From: Dactylosporangium vinaceum
GTDB lineage: Bacteria; Actinomycetota; Actinomycetes; Mycobacteriales; Micromonosporaceae
Length of the DNA: 64,000 nt
Reading direction: 5' to 3'
Assembly (NCBI RefSeq): GCF_019904175.1
Contig: NZ_CP061913.1
Coordinates: 10,478,001-10,542,000, forward strand
Part shown: one piece after another, positions 24,759-33,580 of the stretch
How positions within the stretch are numbered: position 1 is the stretch's first letter
Layout of the letters: the number at the start of each line of letters is the position of its first letter
Position numbers and translations under genes: made by a program
The notes under the pieces: model-generated
What the model was told of the DNA's origin: nothing
The model's input: only the letters and a program-made list of their open reading frames with translations
The model's database searches: none

Positions 24759-25754
24759 TCAGCCCTTGACGGCCCCGCCCAGCCCGGCGCCGGAGAGGAA
24801 CAGGCGCTGGAAGACGAGGAAGAACACGACCGGGATGAGCGTCGAGATGGCCAGCGACGCGAGGAACACGCCCAGGTCGGTCTGCGACGCGATCGCGGGC
24901 AGGCGCACCGACAGCGGCTGCTTGGCCGGGTCCTTGAGCACGAGCATCGGCCACAGGAAGTCCTTCCAGCTGGCAATGGTCGCAAACACCGACACGACGC
25001 CGAGGATCGGCTTGGACATCGGCAGGACGACCGACCAGAACAGCCGGAAGGCGCTGGCCCCGTCCACTCGGGCCGCCTCGAAGACCTCGCGCGGGAGGCT
25101 GTCGAAGAACCGGGTCACCAGGACGACGTTGAAGGCGCTGGCGCCCGCCGGCAGCCAGACGGCGAAAAAGTTGTTGATGAGCGACGTGCCGACGAGCGGC
25201 GGGTTGAGGATCGTCAGGTACAGCGGCACCAGCAGTACGACGCTCGGCACGAACAGGGTGGCGATGACCAGGCCGTTGACCGCCTTGCTCCAGGCCGGGC
25301 GCAGGACCGACAGGACATAGCCGCCCGTGGTCGCGACGAGCAGCTGCACGAACCATGAGCCGGCCGCGAGCCAGATCGTGTTGAGGAAGTACCGGCTGAT
25401 CTGGACATCATTCCAGGCTTCGGAGATGTTCTCCCACCGCACTCCGTTCGGGAAGACGGCCAGCGGCGTGCGGATGATGTCCTGGGTCGGCGTGATCGCA
25501 TACTTCGCGAGCAGCAGGATCGGGCCGATGCCGACGACCAGGAGCAGTACCAGCAAGATCATGTGCAGGGTCTTCATGACCCCGGCGATGCGGGGATTGC
25601 GCCAGTCCTGGCTGGAGACGAAGCCGCGGCCGCCCTCGAACTGCGACGCCTTGCGCCGGCGGGGCGGGCGGGCGGCGCGGGGCGGCTCGAGACGGGCCGG
25701 GCCGCCGGGCGCCCGCGCGGTCAGCGCCTGCTGACGGGTCTGCTGGGTGGTCAC
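24759..25754 (-). CDS. ABC sugar transporter permease, MalG type (operon 1)
   Basis: GTG at 25754 overlaps the stop of the upstream permease (GTGA) and gives 331 residues; the open frame upstream is only a shadow of that gene. A basic N-terminal tail of ~65 residues precedes six membrane helices. The EAA loop is present (VFEAARVDGASAFRLFWSVV, then LPMSKPILGV), the site that contacts the ATPase. It belongs to the carbohydrate uptake CUT1 class and pairs with the 25751 permease. No ATPase gene is nearby. Confidence 0.88.
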   Translation of the reverse strand: MTTQQTRQQALTARAPGGPARLEPPRAARPPRRRKASQFEGGRGFVSSQDWRNPRIAGVMKTLHMILLVLLLVVGIGPILLLAKYAITPTQDIIRTPLAVFPNGVRWENISEAWNDVQISRYFLNTIWLAAGSWFVQLLVATTGGYVLSVLRPAWSKAVNGLVIATLFVPSVVLLVPLYLTILNPPLVGTSLINNFFAVWLPAGASAFNVVLVTRFFDSLPREVFEAARVDGASAFRLFWSVVLPMSKPILGVVSVFATIASWKDFLWPMLVLKDPAKQPLSVRLPAIASQTDLGVFLASLAISTLIPVVFFLVFQRLFLSGAGLGGAVKG

Positions 25755-26704
25755 GACTTGCTCCAACCGGACGTGAGCTTGAAGTACACCAGGGAAAGGA
25801 TCGCCAGGAACGCCGCGAGCAGGACGGAGAGCGCCGTCGCCGCGCCGTAGTTGCCGCCGAGCGATCGGCCGAACCCGTAGTCGTAGATCATCAGCAGGAT
25901 CGTCAGCGTGGCGTTCGCCGGGCCGCCACCGGTGAAGAGGTACGGCTCCAGGAAGACCTGGACGGTGCCGATGATCTGCAGGATGAACGTGATGAGCAGC
26001 ACGCCGCGCAGCTGCGGCATCGTCACGTGCCACACCTTGCGCCAGATGCCCGCCCCGTCGACCTCGGCGGCGTCGTAGAGCTCGTCCGGCACGCCGATGA
26101 GCGCGGCCAGGTAGATGATGACGGTCCCGCCGGCCGCGGCCCAGGTGGCCTCGACGACGAGCGACGGCATCGCCAGGCCGGGGCTCGACAGCCAGGTGTA
26201 GGGGCCCAGACCGGCCCAGCCCAGGATCGTGTTGAACACGCCGTCCGGGGCGCCGTCGTAGAAGAACTTCCACAGCAGGACGGCGACGACCGGGGGTACC
26301 ACCACCGGCAGGTAGGACAGCACGGAGAAGACGCCCTTGCGCCGGCGCACCGAGCTGATGAGCACCGCCGTCACGAGCGGGATCGGAAAGCCGATCACCA
26401 GCGCCAGCAGCGCGAAGTAGAGCGTGTTGAGGATCGCCGTGGGCAGGTCGGGATCGGTGAGCACGTAGTGGAAGTTGTCCCAGCCGACCCACTTCGGCGT
26501 GCCGACGAGGTTTGTCTTCTGGAAGCTCATGACGACCGAGCGCACGATCGGCCACCACGAGAAGACCCCGAAGACGATCAGCAGCGGCAGCGCGAAGAGG
26601 ACGGAGCTCAGCCCGCCGCGCTGGACCCAGGTCACCGGGTTGCGCTTGCGGACCCGGCCGACCACCTCGCCGCCCGGCGGGCGACGGTCAGAGACGACAC
26701 TCAC
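25751..26704 (-). CDS. ABC sugar transporter permease, MalF type (operon 1)
   Basis: GTG at 26704 has GGAG 9-12 bases upstream and gives 317 residues with six helices. The EAA loop reads LYDAAEVDGAGIWRKVWHVT followed by MPQLRGVLL. The start WVQRGGLSSVLFALPLLIVF is typical of CUT1 permeases. It forms the membrane channel with the following gene, to which it is coupled by a 4-base overlap, and lies 67 bases after the binding-protein gene. Confidence 0.88.
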   Translation of the reverse strand: MSVVSDRRPPGGEVVGRVRKRNPVTWVQRGGLSSVLFALPLLIVFGVFSWWPIVRSVVMSFQKTNLVGTPKWVGWDNFHYVLTDPDLPTAILNTLYFALLALVIGFPIPLVTAVLISSVRRRKGVFSVLSYLPVVVPPVVAVLLWKFFYDGAPDGVFNTILGWAGLGPYTWLSSPGLAMPSLVVEATWAAAGGTVIIYLAALIGVPDELYDAAEVDGAGIWRKVWHVTMPQLRGVLLITFILQIIGTVQVFLEPYLFTGGGPANATLTILLMIYDYGFGRSLGGNYGAATALSVLLAAFLAILSLVYFKLTSGWSKS

Positions 26705-26771
26705 GACACAACTCCAGTCCTGGTCGCGTGGGCCGCCGGGAAGACCGGCGGCCCACACCTGCAAGGGTTTG

Positions 26772-28163
26772 TCAGCTGGCGTCGATGGCGCGCTGCGCCT
26801 TCGCGTTCGCGTCGGTGAGGAGCTGGTCGATGTTGGCGTCCTTGTTGGTCAGGACGGCCTGGACGACCGTGTCGAGCGACTTGTAGACGTCCTGGGTGGC
26901 CACGGCCGGCTCGTTGACGAGCTTGGCGTCGAAGACCTTGCCGGTGAAGGAGGTCATCTGGTCCAGCGGGACGTTGACGTAGGACTTGATCCAGCCCTGG
27001 TACTGCTCGTACTGCTGCTGCGAGAAGATCGGCAGCTCGGGGGTGCCGACCGGCTGCTTGCTGGCCACCTGCACCTGCGCCTGCTTGGCCGCGGCGTCAG
27101 CGTTGGTGTACTTGCGCAGGTAGTGCGCGTCGATCCACTTGATGGCGGCGGCCTTCTCGTTGTTGCTCGCCTTGCTGGACACGGCGGCCATGGTGCCACC
27201 GCCGAGCACGCCCGAGTTGCTGCCGGACAGCGGGATCATCGTCAGGCCGTACGACTTCGGGTTGATGTTGTTCGTCTGCACGAGGCTGGTGTAGACGTCC
27301 TGGCCCGAGGTGTACATGCCGACCTTGCCGGCGGCGAATGCCTGGTTGATGCTCGACCAGTCGTAGTCGAAGTTCGCGCCCATGGCGTTGTCGGTCCAGC
27401 GCAGGTCCTTCAGGAACTGCAGCGCGGCCTTGGTCTGCTCGTTGGTGACCGTCGCCTTCTTGCCGTCCTCCATGCGCCCGCCGCGGGCGTAGGTGTCGAC
27501 GGTCAGCTGCCAGCCGCCGGTGCCGTCCTTGGACATCTGGGCGAAGCCGGCCTGGCCGGTCTTGGTCGCGATGGCCTTGGCGTCTTCGCGGACCTCGTCC
27601 CAGGTCGTCGGCGGCTTGTTCGGGTCGAGGCCGGCCTGGGTGAACAGGTCACGGTTGTAGTGCAGGCCGACCGCGTAGATGCTCTTCGCCGGAATGGCGT
27701 AGACCTTGCCGTCCTCGCCCTGGCCGTACTGGAGCAGGTTCTTGTTGAAGTTCGCCGCGTAGGACAGCGAGTCCAGGTACGCCTGCATGTTGGCGATCTG
27801 CTGGTTCGCGATCAGGGTCTTCGCGTCGGTGAAGGGGATCTCGAACACGGTCGGCAGCGTGCCACCGGCGAGGTCGGCCGCGAACGTGGTGGCCTTCCAC
27901 TCGTAGTCGTGGGTCTTGACCGTGATGTTCGGGTTTTCCTTCTGGAAGTCGGTGACCTCCTGCGCGAGCGCGGTCTGCGCCTCGGGCTTGGCGCCCGGCA
28001 GCAGGCCCACGACGTTGAGCGTGACCTTGGTGTTGGGGTCGAGCGTCGTGGAACCGGCGTCGGCGCTCTTGTCGTCGCTCGAGCCGCACGCGACGAGCGT
28101 GCCGCTGAGCGCGAGCGCACCCACGAAGGCCAGCGCGGCCCTCGAAGTACGAGAGAACTTCAT
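26772..28163 (-). CDS. Sugar ABC transporter substrate-binding lipoprotein (operon 1)
   Basis: The 463-residue protein has a lipoprotein signal (basic start, hydrophobic core, lipobox LVAC with Cys at residue 26) and a cluster-B/family-1 binding fold (VTDFQKENPNITVKTHDYEW, YAIPAKSIYAVGLHYNRDLF, GKVGMYTSGQDV). It captures an oligosaccharide outside the membrane for the two permeases that follow. AGGAG lies 7 bases before the ATG. The genes around it suggest alpha-glucosides as substrate. Its leader region holds possible LacI operators (28355-28399). Confidence 0.9.
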   Translation of the reverse strand: MKFSRTSRAALAFVGALALSGTLVACGSSDDKSADAGSTTLDPNTKVTLNVVGLLPGAKPEAQTALAQEVTDFQKENPNITVKTHDYEWKATTFAADLAGGTLPTVFEIPFTDAKTLIANQQIANMQAYLDSLSYAANFNKNLLQYGQGEDGKVYAIPAKSIYAVGLHYNRDLFTQAGLDPNKPPTTWDEVREDAKAIATKTGQAGFAQMSKDGTGGWQLTVDTYARGGRMEDGKKATVTNEQTKAALQFLKDLRWTDNAMGANFDYDWSSINQAFAAGKVGMYTSGQDVYTSLVQTNNINPKSYGLTMIPLSGSNSGVLGGGTMAAVSSKASNNEKAAAIKWIDAHYLRKYTNADAAAKQAQVQVASKQPVGTPELPIFSQQQYEQYQGWIKSYVNVPLDQMTSFTGKVFDAKLVNEPAVATQDVYKSLDTVVQAVLTNKDANIDQLLTDANAKAQRAIDAS

Positions 28164-28354
28164 CGTCGCTCCTAGGTTTGGGGTGTAGGCGATTCACGGA
28201 CCGCGCGGGAGTCGCAGCACGACGTGCGGCTGCCGGGGGCCTGTCCCCGTGCGGTCAGGCGCGTTACTGCTCGATTTCCGTCGCATCGCGTCAGGGTTTC
28301 GGCCCGACGTAGGCAAGAGATTAGGCTCACGTCGCACAAGAAGTCCATGGTCCG

Positions 28355-28399
28355 TTGCAAAATTTTAATGATCTTCCGCCAGCCGCTTGCATGGATGCA
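28355..28399. promoter_or_regulatory. Putative LacI operator region upstream of binding-protein gene
   Basis: TTGCAAAATTTTAA (28355-28368) resembles the GCAAATTTTTGC site in front of the lacI gene (29641-29652). A perfect inverted repeat TGCAT-GG-ATGCA follows at 28388-28399. The shared TGCAAAA core on both promoters is what an autoregulated LacI repressor would use. Confidence 0.5.
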
Positions 28400-28545
28400 C
28401 GCTCAACCGGTCGCGACTTGCAGGAAATCCGCCGAAAACCCGCACGGGTCAGGCCGCCCGGGCCGCGCCGGCAGCAGCGGGGCCCGGTCGGCCGCGGCTC
28501 CCCGCTGGGAGCGCGCCCAGCAAGAGAGTTACCGGACAACGCAAA

Positions 28546-28580
28546 GAGCGCCCCGACTCCCGCAGGGAGTCGAGGCGCTC
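28546..28580 (-). terminator. Terminator of lacI (operon 1)
   Basis: GAGCGCCCCGACTCCC (28546-28561) pairs with GGGAGTCGAGGCGCTC (28565-28580), one mismatch, loop GCA. It lies 10 bases past the lacI stop on the minus strand and is followed in that direction by TTTGCG. Confidence 0.75.
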
Positions 28581-28589
28581 TCGGTAAGG

Positions 28590-29615
28590 CTAGGCGGCGG
28601 TGGTGGCCCGGGCCTGTTGCAGCGCGCCGGTGGAGCCGCGCACGACGAGCTCGGGCTCGAACAGCATCTCCTCGGTCGGCACGAGCGTGCCGGCCACCTG
28701 GCTGACGAGCAGCGTCACCGCGGCCTGGCCCATCGCCTGGATGGGCTGGCGGACGGTGGTCAGCGGCGGGTCGGTGCAGTTCATGAACAGCGAGTCGTCG
28801 AAGCCGACCACCGACACGTCGTCGGGCACCTCGCGGCCGAGGCGGCGGGCGGCCCGGATCGCGCCGAGAGCCTGCACGTCGGAGGCGCAGATGATGCCGG
28901 TGACGCCGTGCTTGATGAGCCGCGTGGCGCCGGCCCGGCCGCCCTCCATGGAGAAGATGACCCGCTCGACGTCGTCCTCGCTGACAGTGCTCGAGTCGGC
29001 CGCGGCCGCCTGGAACGCGGCCAGCTTGCGGTTGGACGGCGCGTGGTCGGCCGGGCCGAGGATCAGCCCGATCCGCTTGTGCCCCAGCGAGACCAGGTGG
29101 TTGAACGCCTGGTCCACCGCGTGACCGTCGTCGACCGAGACCCGCGGGAAGCCAAGGTCGTCGATCGCGGCGTTGACGAGCACCGCGGGCAGGCCGCGGT
29201 CGTGCAGGCGGTGGTAGTGCTCGTGCTCGGCCGCCGCCTGGTGGTAGAGGCCGCCGCAGAAGATGATGCCGGAGACGTGCTGGTCCAGCAGCATCTCGAC
29301 GTAGTCGGCCTCGGAGACGCCGTCGGCGGTCCGGGTGCACAGCACCGGGGTGAACCCGCGCTTGGACAGCGCACCGGCGACCACTTCGGCGAAGGCCGGG
29401 AAGATCGGGTTCTGCAGTTCCGGCAGCACGAGGCCGACCAGGCGGGCCCGCTCCCCGCGCAGTTTCGTCGGCCGCTCATAGCCGAGCACGTCGAGCGCGG
29501 TGAGCACCGCCGTGCGAGTTGCGTCGGAGATGCCGGGCTTGCCGTTGAGCACCCGACTCACGGTCGCCTCGCTCACGCCGGCGTACTTCGCCACCTCAGC
29601 GAGTCGTCGAGTCAT
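28590..29615 (-). CDS. LacI-family transcriptional regulator (operon 1)
   Basis: The 341-residue protein has an N-terminal LacI helix-turn-helix (LAEVAKYAGVSEATVSRVLN) and hinge helix (~50-60), then a periplasmic-binding-like sensor domain (LVGLVLPELQNPIFPAFAEV, HKRIGLILGPADHAPSNRKL, DVSVVGFDDSLFMNCTDPPL). It probably represses the binding-protein/permease/glucosidase operon until a sugar binds. It lies upstream of that operon in the same direction but is separated by a terminator, so it is a separate unit. GCAAATTTTTGC 26 bases before its start suggests autoregulation. Confidence 0.9.
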   Translation of the reverse strand: MTRRLAEVAKYAGVSEATVSRVLNGKPGISDATRTAVLTALDVLGYERPTKLRGERARLVGLVLPELQNPIFPAFAEVVAGALSKRGFTPVLCTRTADGVSEADYVEMLLDQHVSGIIFCGGLYHQAAAEHEHYHRLHDRGLPAVLVNAAIDDLGFPRVSVDDGHAVDQAFNHLVSLGHKRIGLILGPADHAPSNRKLAAFQAAAADSSTVSEDDVERVIFSMEGGRAGATRLIKHGVTGIICASDVQALGAIRAARRLGREVPDDVSVVGFDDSLFMNCTDPPLTTVRQPIQAMGQAAVTLLVSQVAGTLVPTEEMLFEPELVVRGSTGALQQARATTAA

Positions 29616-29640
29616 GCCCGCAAGCGTAGTGCATGACTAC

Positions 29641-29652
29641 GCAAATTTTTGC
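29641..29652. promoter_or_regulatory. Putative LacI operator at the lacI promoter
   Basis: GCAAATTTTTGC is an inverted repeat of GCAAA around TT, in an AT-rich patch. It lies 26 bases upstream of the lacI ATG and shares its TGCAAAA half with the site at 28355. Confidence 0.5.
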
Positions 29653-29697
29653 ACGATGTCGCCCATGCAACCGCGCACCCATGGACTGCTTCGGTTT

Positions 29698-29730
29698 GGT
29701 GCCCGAAAAATCCGGAATTTTCCGGGCACC
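29698..29730 (-). terminator. Terminator of the chemotaxis operon
   Basis: GGTGCCCGAAAAAT (29698-29711) pairs with AATTTTCCGGGCACC (29716-29730) with one mismatch around a CCGG loop. It lies 4 bases past the last chemotaxis gene on the minus strand. Confidence 0.6.
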
Positions 29731-29733
29731 AGG

Positions 29734-30216
29734 TCAACCGGCCAGGGCGATGGAGATTTTGCCGCCGCCATACCCTGAAACATCCACCTTGAGGTCGAGC
29801 CGCCGCCCGATGGCGAGCGCGTGGTTCACCGCGTCCGCCGGCGCGCTCTCGCCGGGCAGGAAGGTCTGGTGGAGCTTGACCCGCGGCGCGTCTTCCTTGT
29901 TGATCAGACCCGCCAGGATGTTGCAGATCTCGCCGGCGTTCTCGCCGATCATCTTCGAGATCTCCTTGTCCTCGATGCACGCCTGCGCGCCGCCGGGCGG
30001 GATGAGGCCGATCGCCGCGCCGGCGTAGGCGGTGAGCTCGAAGTCCATCGCGATCACGGCCATGAGCTGCATGCGTTCGTCGGTGTAGAGGGCGAAGGTG
30101 GTGCGGGGGACGTCCGCGGCTTTCATGGGGTCGGCCGGGTTCACGGTGACCGGCCGACCCAGCAGGTCGTCAAACAGGTCCTTGACGGCCTTCGGAACGG
30201 GCAGAACATGCGACAT
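29734..30216 (-). CDS. CheX-like chemotaxis protein
   Basis: The 160-residue alpha/beta protein carries an ExxN-type signature in MIGENAGEICNILAGLIN (residues ~89-106), like the phosphatase helix of CheC/CheX/FliY. Gly-rich strands follow (DVSGYGGGKISIALAG at the end). CheX dephosphorylates CheY-P. The gene is last in the cheB-R-Y-X-Y series, 8 bases after cheY, which supports the role. The rest of the sequence is divergent, so an altered or regulatory form is possible. Confidence 0.65.
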   Translation of the reverse strand: MSHVLPVPKAVKDLFDDLLGRPVTVNPADPMKAADVPRTTFALYTDERMQLMAVIAMDFELTAYAGAAIGLIPPGGAQACIEDKEISKMIGENAGEICNILAGLINKEDAPRVKLHQTFLPGESAPADAVNHALAIGRRLDLKVDVSGYGGGKISIALAG

Positions 30217-30224
30217 AGGTCATA

Positions 30225-30587
30225 TCATCCCAAAATAGGATCGAGCGCGTCCTTGAAAGTGTCGGCTGTGAACGGCTTGGTGACCAGGAACAGCGCGCCG
30301 GCGTCCTCGGCCGCCTGCCGCATCTCCGGCGTGCCCTCGGACGTGACGAACCCGAACGGGACCTGGTTGCCGTTGGCGCGCAGCATCCGCAGCACCTCGA
30401 CCCCGGTCATGTGCGGCATGTTCCAGTCGGACAGGACCAGATCCGGCTTCTCGGCCACCGTCATGTCGAATGCTTCCTGCCCGTCACTGGCCTCGACCAG
30501 GTCGTGCCCTTCGAAGCCGGCCTGGCGCAGTGTGCGGGTCACGATCTGCCGCATGACCCGGCTGTCGTCGGCGATCAGAATTTTCAT
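30225..30587 (-). CDS. cheY: Chemotaxis response regulator CheY (first copy)
   Basis: A 120-residue single receiver domain. Acidic pocket ADDS (residues 6-9), phospho-acceptor Asp in LVLSDWNMPHMTG (~residue 53), Thr/Ser switch in FVTSEGT and invariant Lys in FLVTKPF are all present. It is most similar to chemotactic CheY and probably binds the FliM/FliN ring when phosphorylated by CheA. Its start overlaps the cheX stop by 4 bases. The second copy at 31054 diverges in sequence. Confidence 0.9.
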   Translation of the reverse strand: MKILIADDSRVMRQIVTRTLRQAGFEGHDLVEASDGQEAFDMTVAEKPDLVLSDWNMPHMTGVEVLRMLRANGNQVPFGFVTSEGTPEMRQAAEDAGALFLVTKPFTADTFKDALDPILG

Positions 30588-31057
30588 GCGGGTGCTCCAG
30601 CGAGATCAGCGGTGCTTTCAAGAACGGTGACAGTGACGGACTCGGCCATCCAGGTGCCTTCGAGGTGGCAGACCTCGGTGACCGAGGGGTAGCGGCCGTT
30701 GGCTCCATCGACGTGCACATGCGGCAGCGACAGGGCGCACGGCTCCGGCAGCAGGCTCTTCACGTTGCCGCCGATGATGTTGGCGAGTTCGCCGAGGGCG
30801 TCGGCCACGTCCTCCTCGGCCACCTCCTCGAACTCGATGCCCAGCAGCGCCGCCGCGACGTGCTTGGCGGCCGCCTCCGAGCAGCTCACCAGGACGTGGC
30901 CGCGCCACGCACCGGTGACCGAGACCGACGCGGTGACGTCCGCGACCGGTTTCTCGGGCGGAAAGGGCATGAGCGGGCTCGCACCGTCCAGATCGAGGTA
31001 CGAGGACCAGACCTGCTCGGCGATGACCTTCAGGTCGTCTTCAGTCGGGTTCGTCAT
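30584..31057 (-). CDS. cheX: Chemotaxis phosphatase CheX
   Basis: The 157-residue protein has the CheX signature ExxN in DALGELANIIGGNVKSLL (residues ~85-102) and a beta-rich core (ADVTASVSVTGAWRGHVLVS). CheX dimers remove phosphate from CheY-P and replace CheZ in many bacteria. It overlaps both flanking cheY genes by 4 bases, so the three are co-translated. Confidence 0.85.
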   Translation of the reverse strand: MTNPTEDDLKVIAEQVWSSYLDLDGASPLMPFPPEKPVADVTASVSVTGAWRGHVLVSCSEAAAKHVAAALLGIEFEEVAEEDVADALGELANIIGGNVKSLLPEPCALSLPHVHVDGANGRYPSVTEVCHLEGTWMAESVTVTVLESTADLAGAPA

Positions 31058-31455
31058 GCTGCGACTCCGTTCGGGACGAGGCCGAGCAGGGCCAGCTTGT
31101 CGATGATCGCGTCCGGCGTGAAGGGCTTGATCACATATTCGTGCGCCCCGGAGGCCAACGCCCGGACGATCTGGCTCTGTTCACTCTCGGTAGTGACCAT
31201 CATGAGCGTCATCCCGCGCAGCCGCGGCTCCGCGCGGACCGCCGTGACGAACTCCAGCCCGTTCATCTCGGGCATGTTCCAGTCGACGAGCGCCAGGCCC
31301 GGAATCTCGCCGTCACCCTCGAGAACGTTGGTCGTGAGGTAGTCCATCGCCTCTTGACCGTTGCCCGCCTCGACCACGTCGAAGCCGAGCTGGGCCACGA
31401 TCCGCTTGAGAATCAAGCGCATCGCGCGCGAATCGTCGATCACCATGGTGAGCAT
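31054..31455 (-). CDS. Chemotaxis response regulator CheY-like (second copy)
   Basis: A 133-residue receiver domain with IDDS at residues 6-9, phospho-acceptor Asp in LALVDWNMPEMNGLEFV, switch Thr in MVTTES and Lys in YVIKPFTPD. It has an extra ~10 residues before the acceptor strand (NVLEGDGEIPG) compared with the first copy. It may act as the motor-binding CheY or as a phosphate sink. It lies 6 bases after cheR and overlaps cheX. Confidence 0.85.
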   Translation of the reverse strand: MLTMVIDDSRAMRLILKRIVAQLGFDVVEAGNGQEAMDYLTTNVLEGDGEIPGLALVDWNMPEMNGLEFVTAVRAEPRLRGMTLMMVTTESEQSQIVRALASGAHEYVIKPFTPDAIIDKLALLGLVPNGVAA

Positions 31456-31461
31456 CTGGAT

Positions 31462-32319
31462 TCACCCCTTTCCTACAGCGCTCACGGGGGTGGCGGCCTT
31501 GCCGGCCGCCCGGAGCTTGTATGCGGACGTGCGGCCGGCGACCACCCGTTCAAACCTGTCATCGATACCGATCGTTGTCTCGGCCGAGCCGAGGAACAGC
31601 CAACCATCCGGGCGCAGGGTCCCGGCGACCCGCTGCAGCACGGTCCGCTTCGTCTGGACATCGAAGTAGATCAGCACGTTGCGGATGAACACGATGTCGA
31701 ACGGGCCCATCGGCGGGAACGGCGCCGCGAGATTGAGCCGGCGGAACGCCACGTTCTTGCGCAGTGTCGCCGCGACCTTCCAGTGCGCGCCCTGCCGCTC
31801 GAAGTGCTTGACCAGCAGCGGCGCCGGAAGGCCGCGGTTGACCTCCAGCTGCGTGTACTGCCCGGCCTCGGCCCGGGTGAGCATCTCGGTGGAGATGTCG
31901 GTGCCCAGGATGTCGAAGCTCCAGCCCGGCGGCAGGTTGTCCTGCAGCACCATGGCCAGCGTGTAGGGCTCCTGACCGCTCGAGCTCGCCGCCGACCACA
32001 CCTTGAGCGTGCGCGTGCTCGCCCGCCGCTGCAGGAGATCCGGCAGGACCGTGTCGACGAGTTGTTTGAACGGCTCGCCGTCGCGGAAGAACGAGGTCTC
32101 GTTCGTGGTGAGCGCGTCGACGATCTTGGCGTGGACCTCCGAGTCCGGCTTCGTCTGGGCCCGGTTGACGAACTCCGACACCGTCGGCAGGCCGGACTGC
32201 CGGGCGAGGGGCAGCAGGCGCGCCTCGACCAGATACTCCTTGCCGGCCTCCAGCACGATCGCCGCGTCACGTCGAACGAGGCCGCTGATGAAGGCGAACT
32301 CCTGAGCAGTCAAGGTCAT
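31462..32319 (-). CDS. cheR: Chemotaxis methyltransferase CheR
   Basis: ATG at 32319 overlaps the cheB stop (ATGA) and gives 285 residues. An N-terminal helical domain (~1-70) is followed by the SAM-binding domain (LKVWSAASSSGQEPYTLAMV, LGTDISTEML, FDIVFIRNVLIYFD). CheR adds methyl groups to receptor glutamates using S-adenosylmethionine. Thr-Ser in TTNETSFFRD matches the family. It works against CheB to give adaptation. Confidence 0.92.
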   Translation of the reverse strand: MTLTAQEFAFISGLVRRDAAIVLEAGKEYLVEARLLPLARQSGLPTVSEFVNRAQTKPDSEVHAKIVDALTTNETSFFRDGEPFKQLVDTVLPDLLQRRASTRTLKVWSAASSSGQEPYTLAMVLQDNLPPGWSFDILGTDISTEMLTRAEAGQYTQLEVNRGLPAPLLVKHFERQGAHWKVAATLRKNVAFRRLNLAAPFPPMGPFDIVFIRNVLIYFDVQTKRTVLQRVAGTLRPDGWLFLGSAETTIGIDDRFERVVAGRTSAYKLRAAGKAATPVSAVGKG

Positions 32320-33515
32320 CGGGTCACCTCCATGGACTTCGCGCCGCGGCCGCCTGCGGTACGGCTGATGAGATGGTTCGCGATCTCGCCGAGCGGCAGG
32401 ACGGCGTGCGCGAGTCCGGCCTGGGTCACCGCACCCGGCATGCCCCACACCACCGACGTCGCCTCGTCCTGCGCCACGATCTCGGCCCCGGCGGAGCGCA
32501 GCTGCTCAGCGCCGCGCTTGCCGTCCTGACCCATGCCGGTCAGGACGATCGCCAGTGTCGCGCCGCCGTAGGTGCGCGCCACCGACCGGAACAGCACGTC
32601 CACCGCCGGACGGCAGAAGTTCTCCGGCGGCCCGGTGTTGAGCTTGGTCACCACCTCGGTTCCCCTCCGGTGTACCTCCAGATGGAAGTCCCCCGGCGCG
32701 ATGTACACGGTTCCCGGGCGCACCACCATGTCCCCCGTCGCCTCGACGACCGTCAGCGCGGCGGTCCGGTCGAGCCGATCGGCGAACATCTTGGTGAACA
32801 CGGGCGGCATGTGCTGCACCACCACGACCGGCACCGGCAGGCTCGCCGGCAGCGCCCGCACCACGGCGGTCAGCGCGTCCGGCCCGCCGGTCGAGCAGCC
32901 GACCGCCACGACCTCGACGGCACCGGTGCGCGGCGTGGCCCGGACCGGCGCGGCGGCCGGCCCGCCCGGGGGCACGTTCGGCGGCCGGACGACACCGGGC
33001 AGCGGCGAGCCGCCGGGGCGCGTCAGCGACGGCGGGGGCAGGTTGCCGGCTCCTGCGAGCGGCCGCCCCGGCGCGAGACCCGGGCGGGTCGGCGGGGCGA
33101 GCGCGCCGCGCCGGCCGCCGCAGAGCGCGTGGATGCGCGGGATGATCTGCTCGCGGACGCTGCGGATGCTCTCGGCGACGGAGCCGACGTTGGCCGGCTT
33201 CGTCACGTAGTCGCTGGCGCCCGCGGACAGCGCGTCGAGCGTCGCCGTCGCACCGGCCGCGGTAAGCGTGCTGAACATGATGACCGGCAGCCGGGCATAC
33301 TGCTGGCGGATCGCCCGCATCGTCTGCAGACCGTCCATGATCGGCATCTCGATGTCGAGAGTGACGAGGTCGGGGTGCAGCTGCTCGATCTTGGCCAGGG
33401 CGACCTTGCCGTTGGGTGCAGTGCCAACGACGCGGATCTCCGGGTCGTCGCCGAGCGCATCGGTGATGAGACGCCGCACGACGACCGAGTCGTCCACGAC
33501 CAGAACCGAGATCAC
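32316..33515 (-). CDS. cheB: Chemotaxis methylesterase CheB
   Basis: GTG at 33515 follows CTGGAGGCAAGG and gives 399 residues beginning ISVLVVDDSVVVRRL. The receiver domain has its acceptor Asp in LVTLDIEMPIMDG. A Pro-rich linker (~140-195) leads to the methylesterase domain with Ser in GCSTGGPDAL, His in VVQHMPP, and Asp in VLTGMGQDGKRG. It removes methyl groups from, and deamidates, the receptor. It starts the second chemotaxis transcription unit after a terminator at 33626. Confidence 0.92.
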   Translation of the reverse strand: MISVLVVDDSVVVRRLITDALGDDPEIRVVGTAPNGKVALAKIEQLHPDLVTLDIEMPIMDGLQTMRAIRQQYARLPVIMFSTLTAAGATATLDALSAGASDYVTKPANVGSVAESIRSVREQIIPRIHALCGGRRGALAPPTRPGLAPGRPLAGAGNLPPPSLTRPGGSPLPGVVRPPNVPPGGPAAAPVRATPRTGAVEVVAVGCSTGGPDALTAVVRALPASLPVPVVVVQHMPPVFTKMFADRLDRTAALTVVEATGDMVVRPGTVYIAPGDFHLEVHRRGTEVVTKLNTGPPENFCRPAVDVLFRSVARTYGGATLAIVLTGMGQDGKRGAEQLRSAGAEIVAQDEATSVVWGMPGAVTQAGLAHAVLPLGEIANHLISRTAGGRGAKSMEVTR

Positions 33516-33580
33516 GCGCCTTGCCTCCAGCACCGGGGGGCCCACGGCAGAGGTGTCGGGCCCGTCACGTTCCAGCGGGC

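Larger units (their letters stand above)
28164..28589. other. Long leader/promoter region of sugar operon 1
   Basis: The 426 bases between the binding-protein gene and lacI hold the operon promoter on the minus strand. They include an AT-rich block with TTGCAAAATTTTAA (28355-28368), a perfect palindrome TGCATGGATGCA (28388-28399), and the terminator of the lacI gene (28546-28580). No coding sequence is convincing here. If transcription starts near 28350, the leader is ~180 bases long. Confidence 0.5.
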
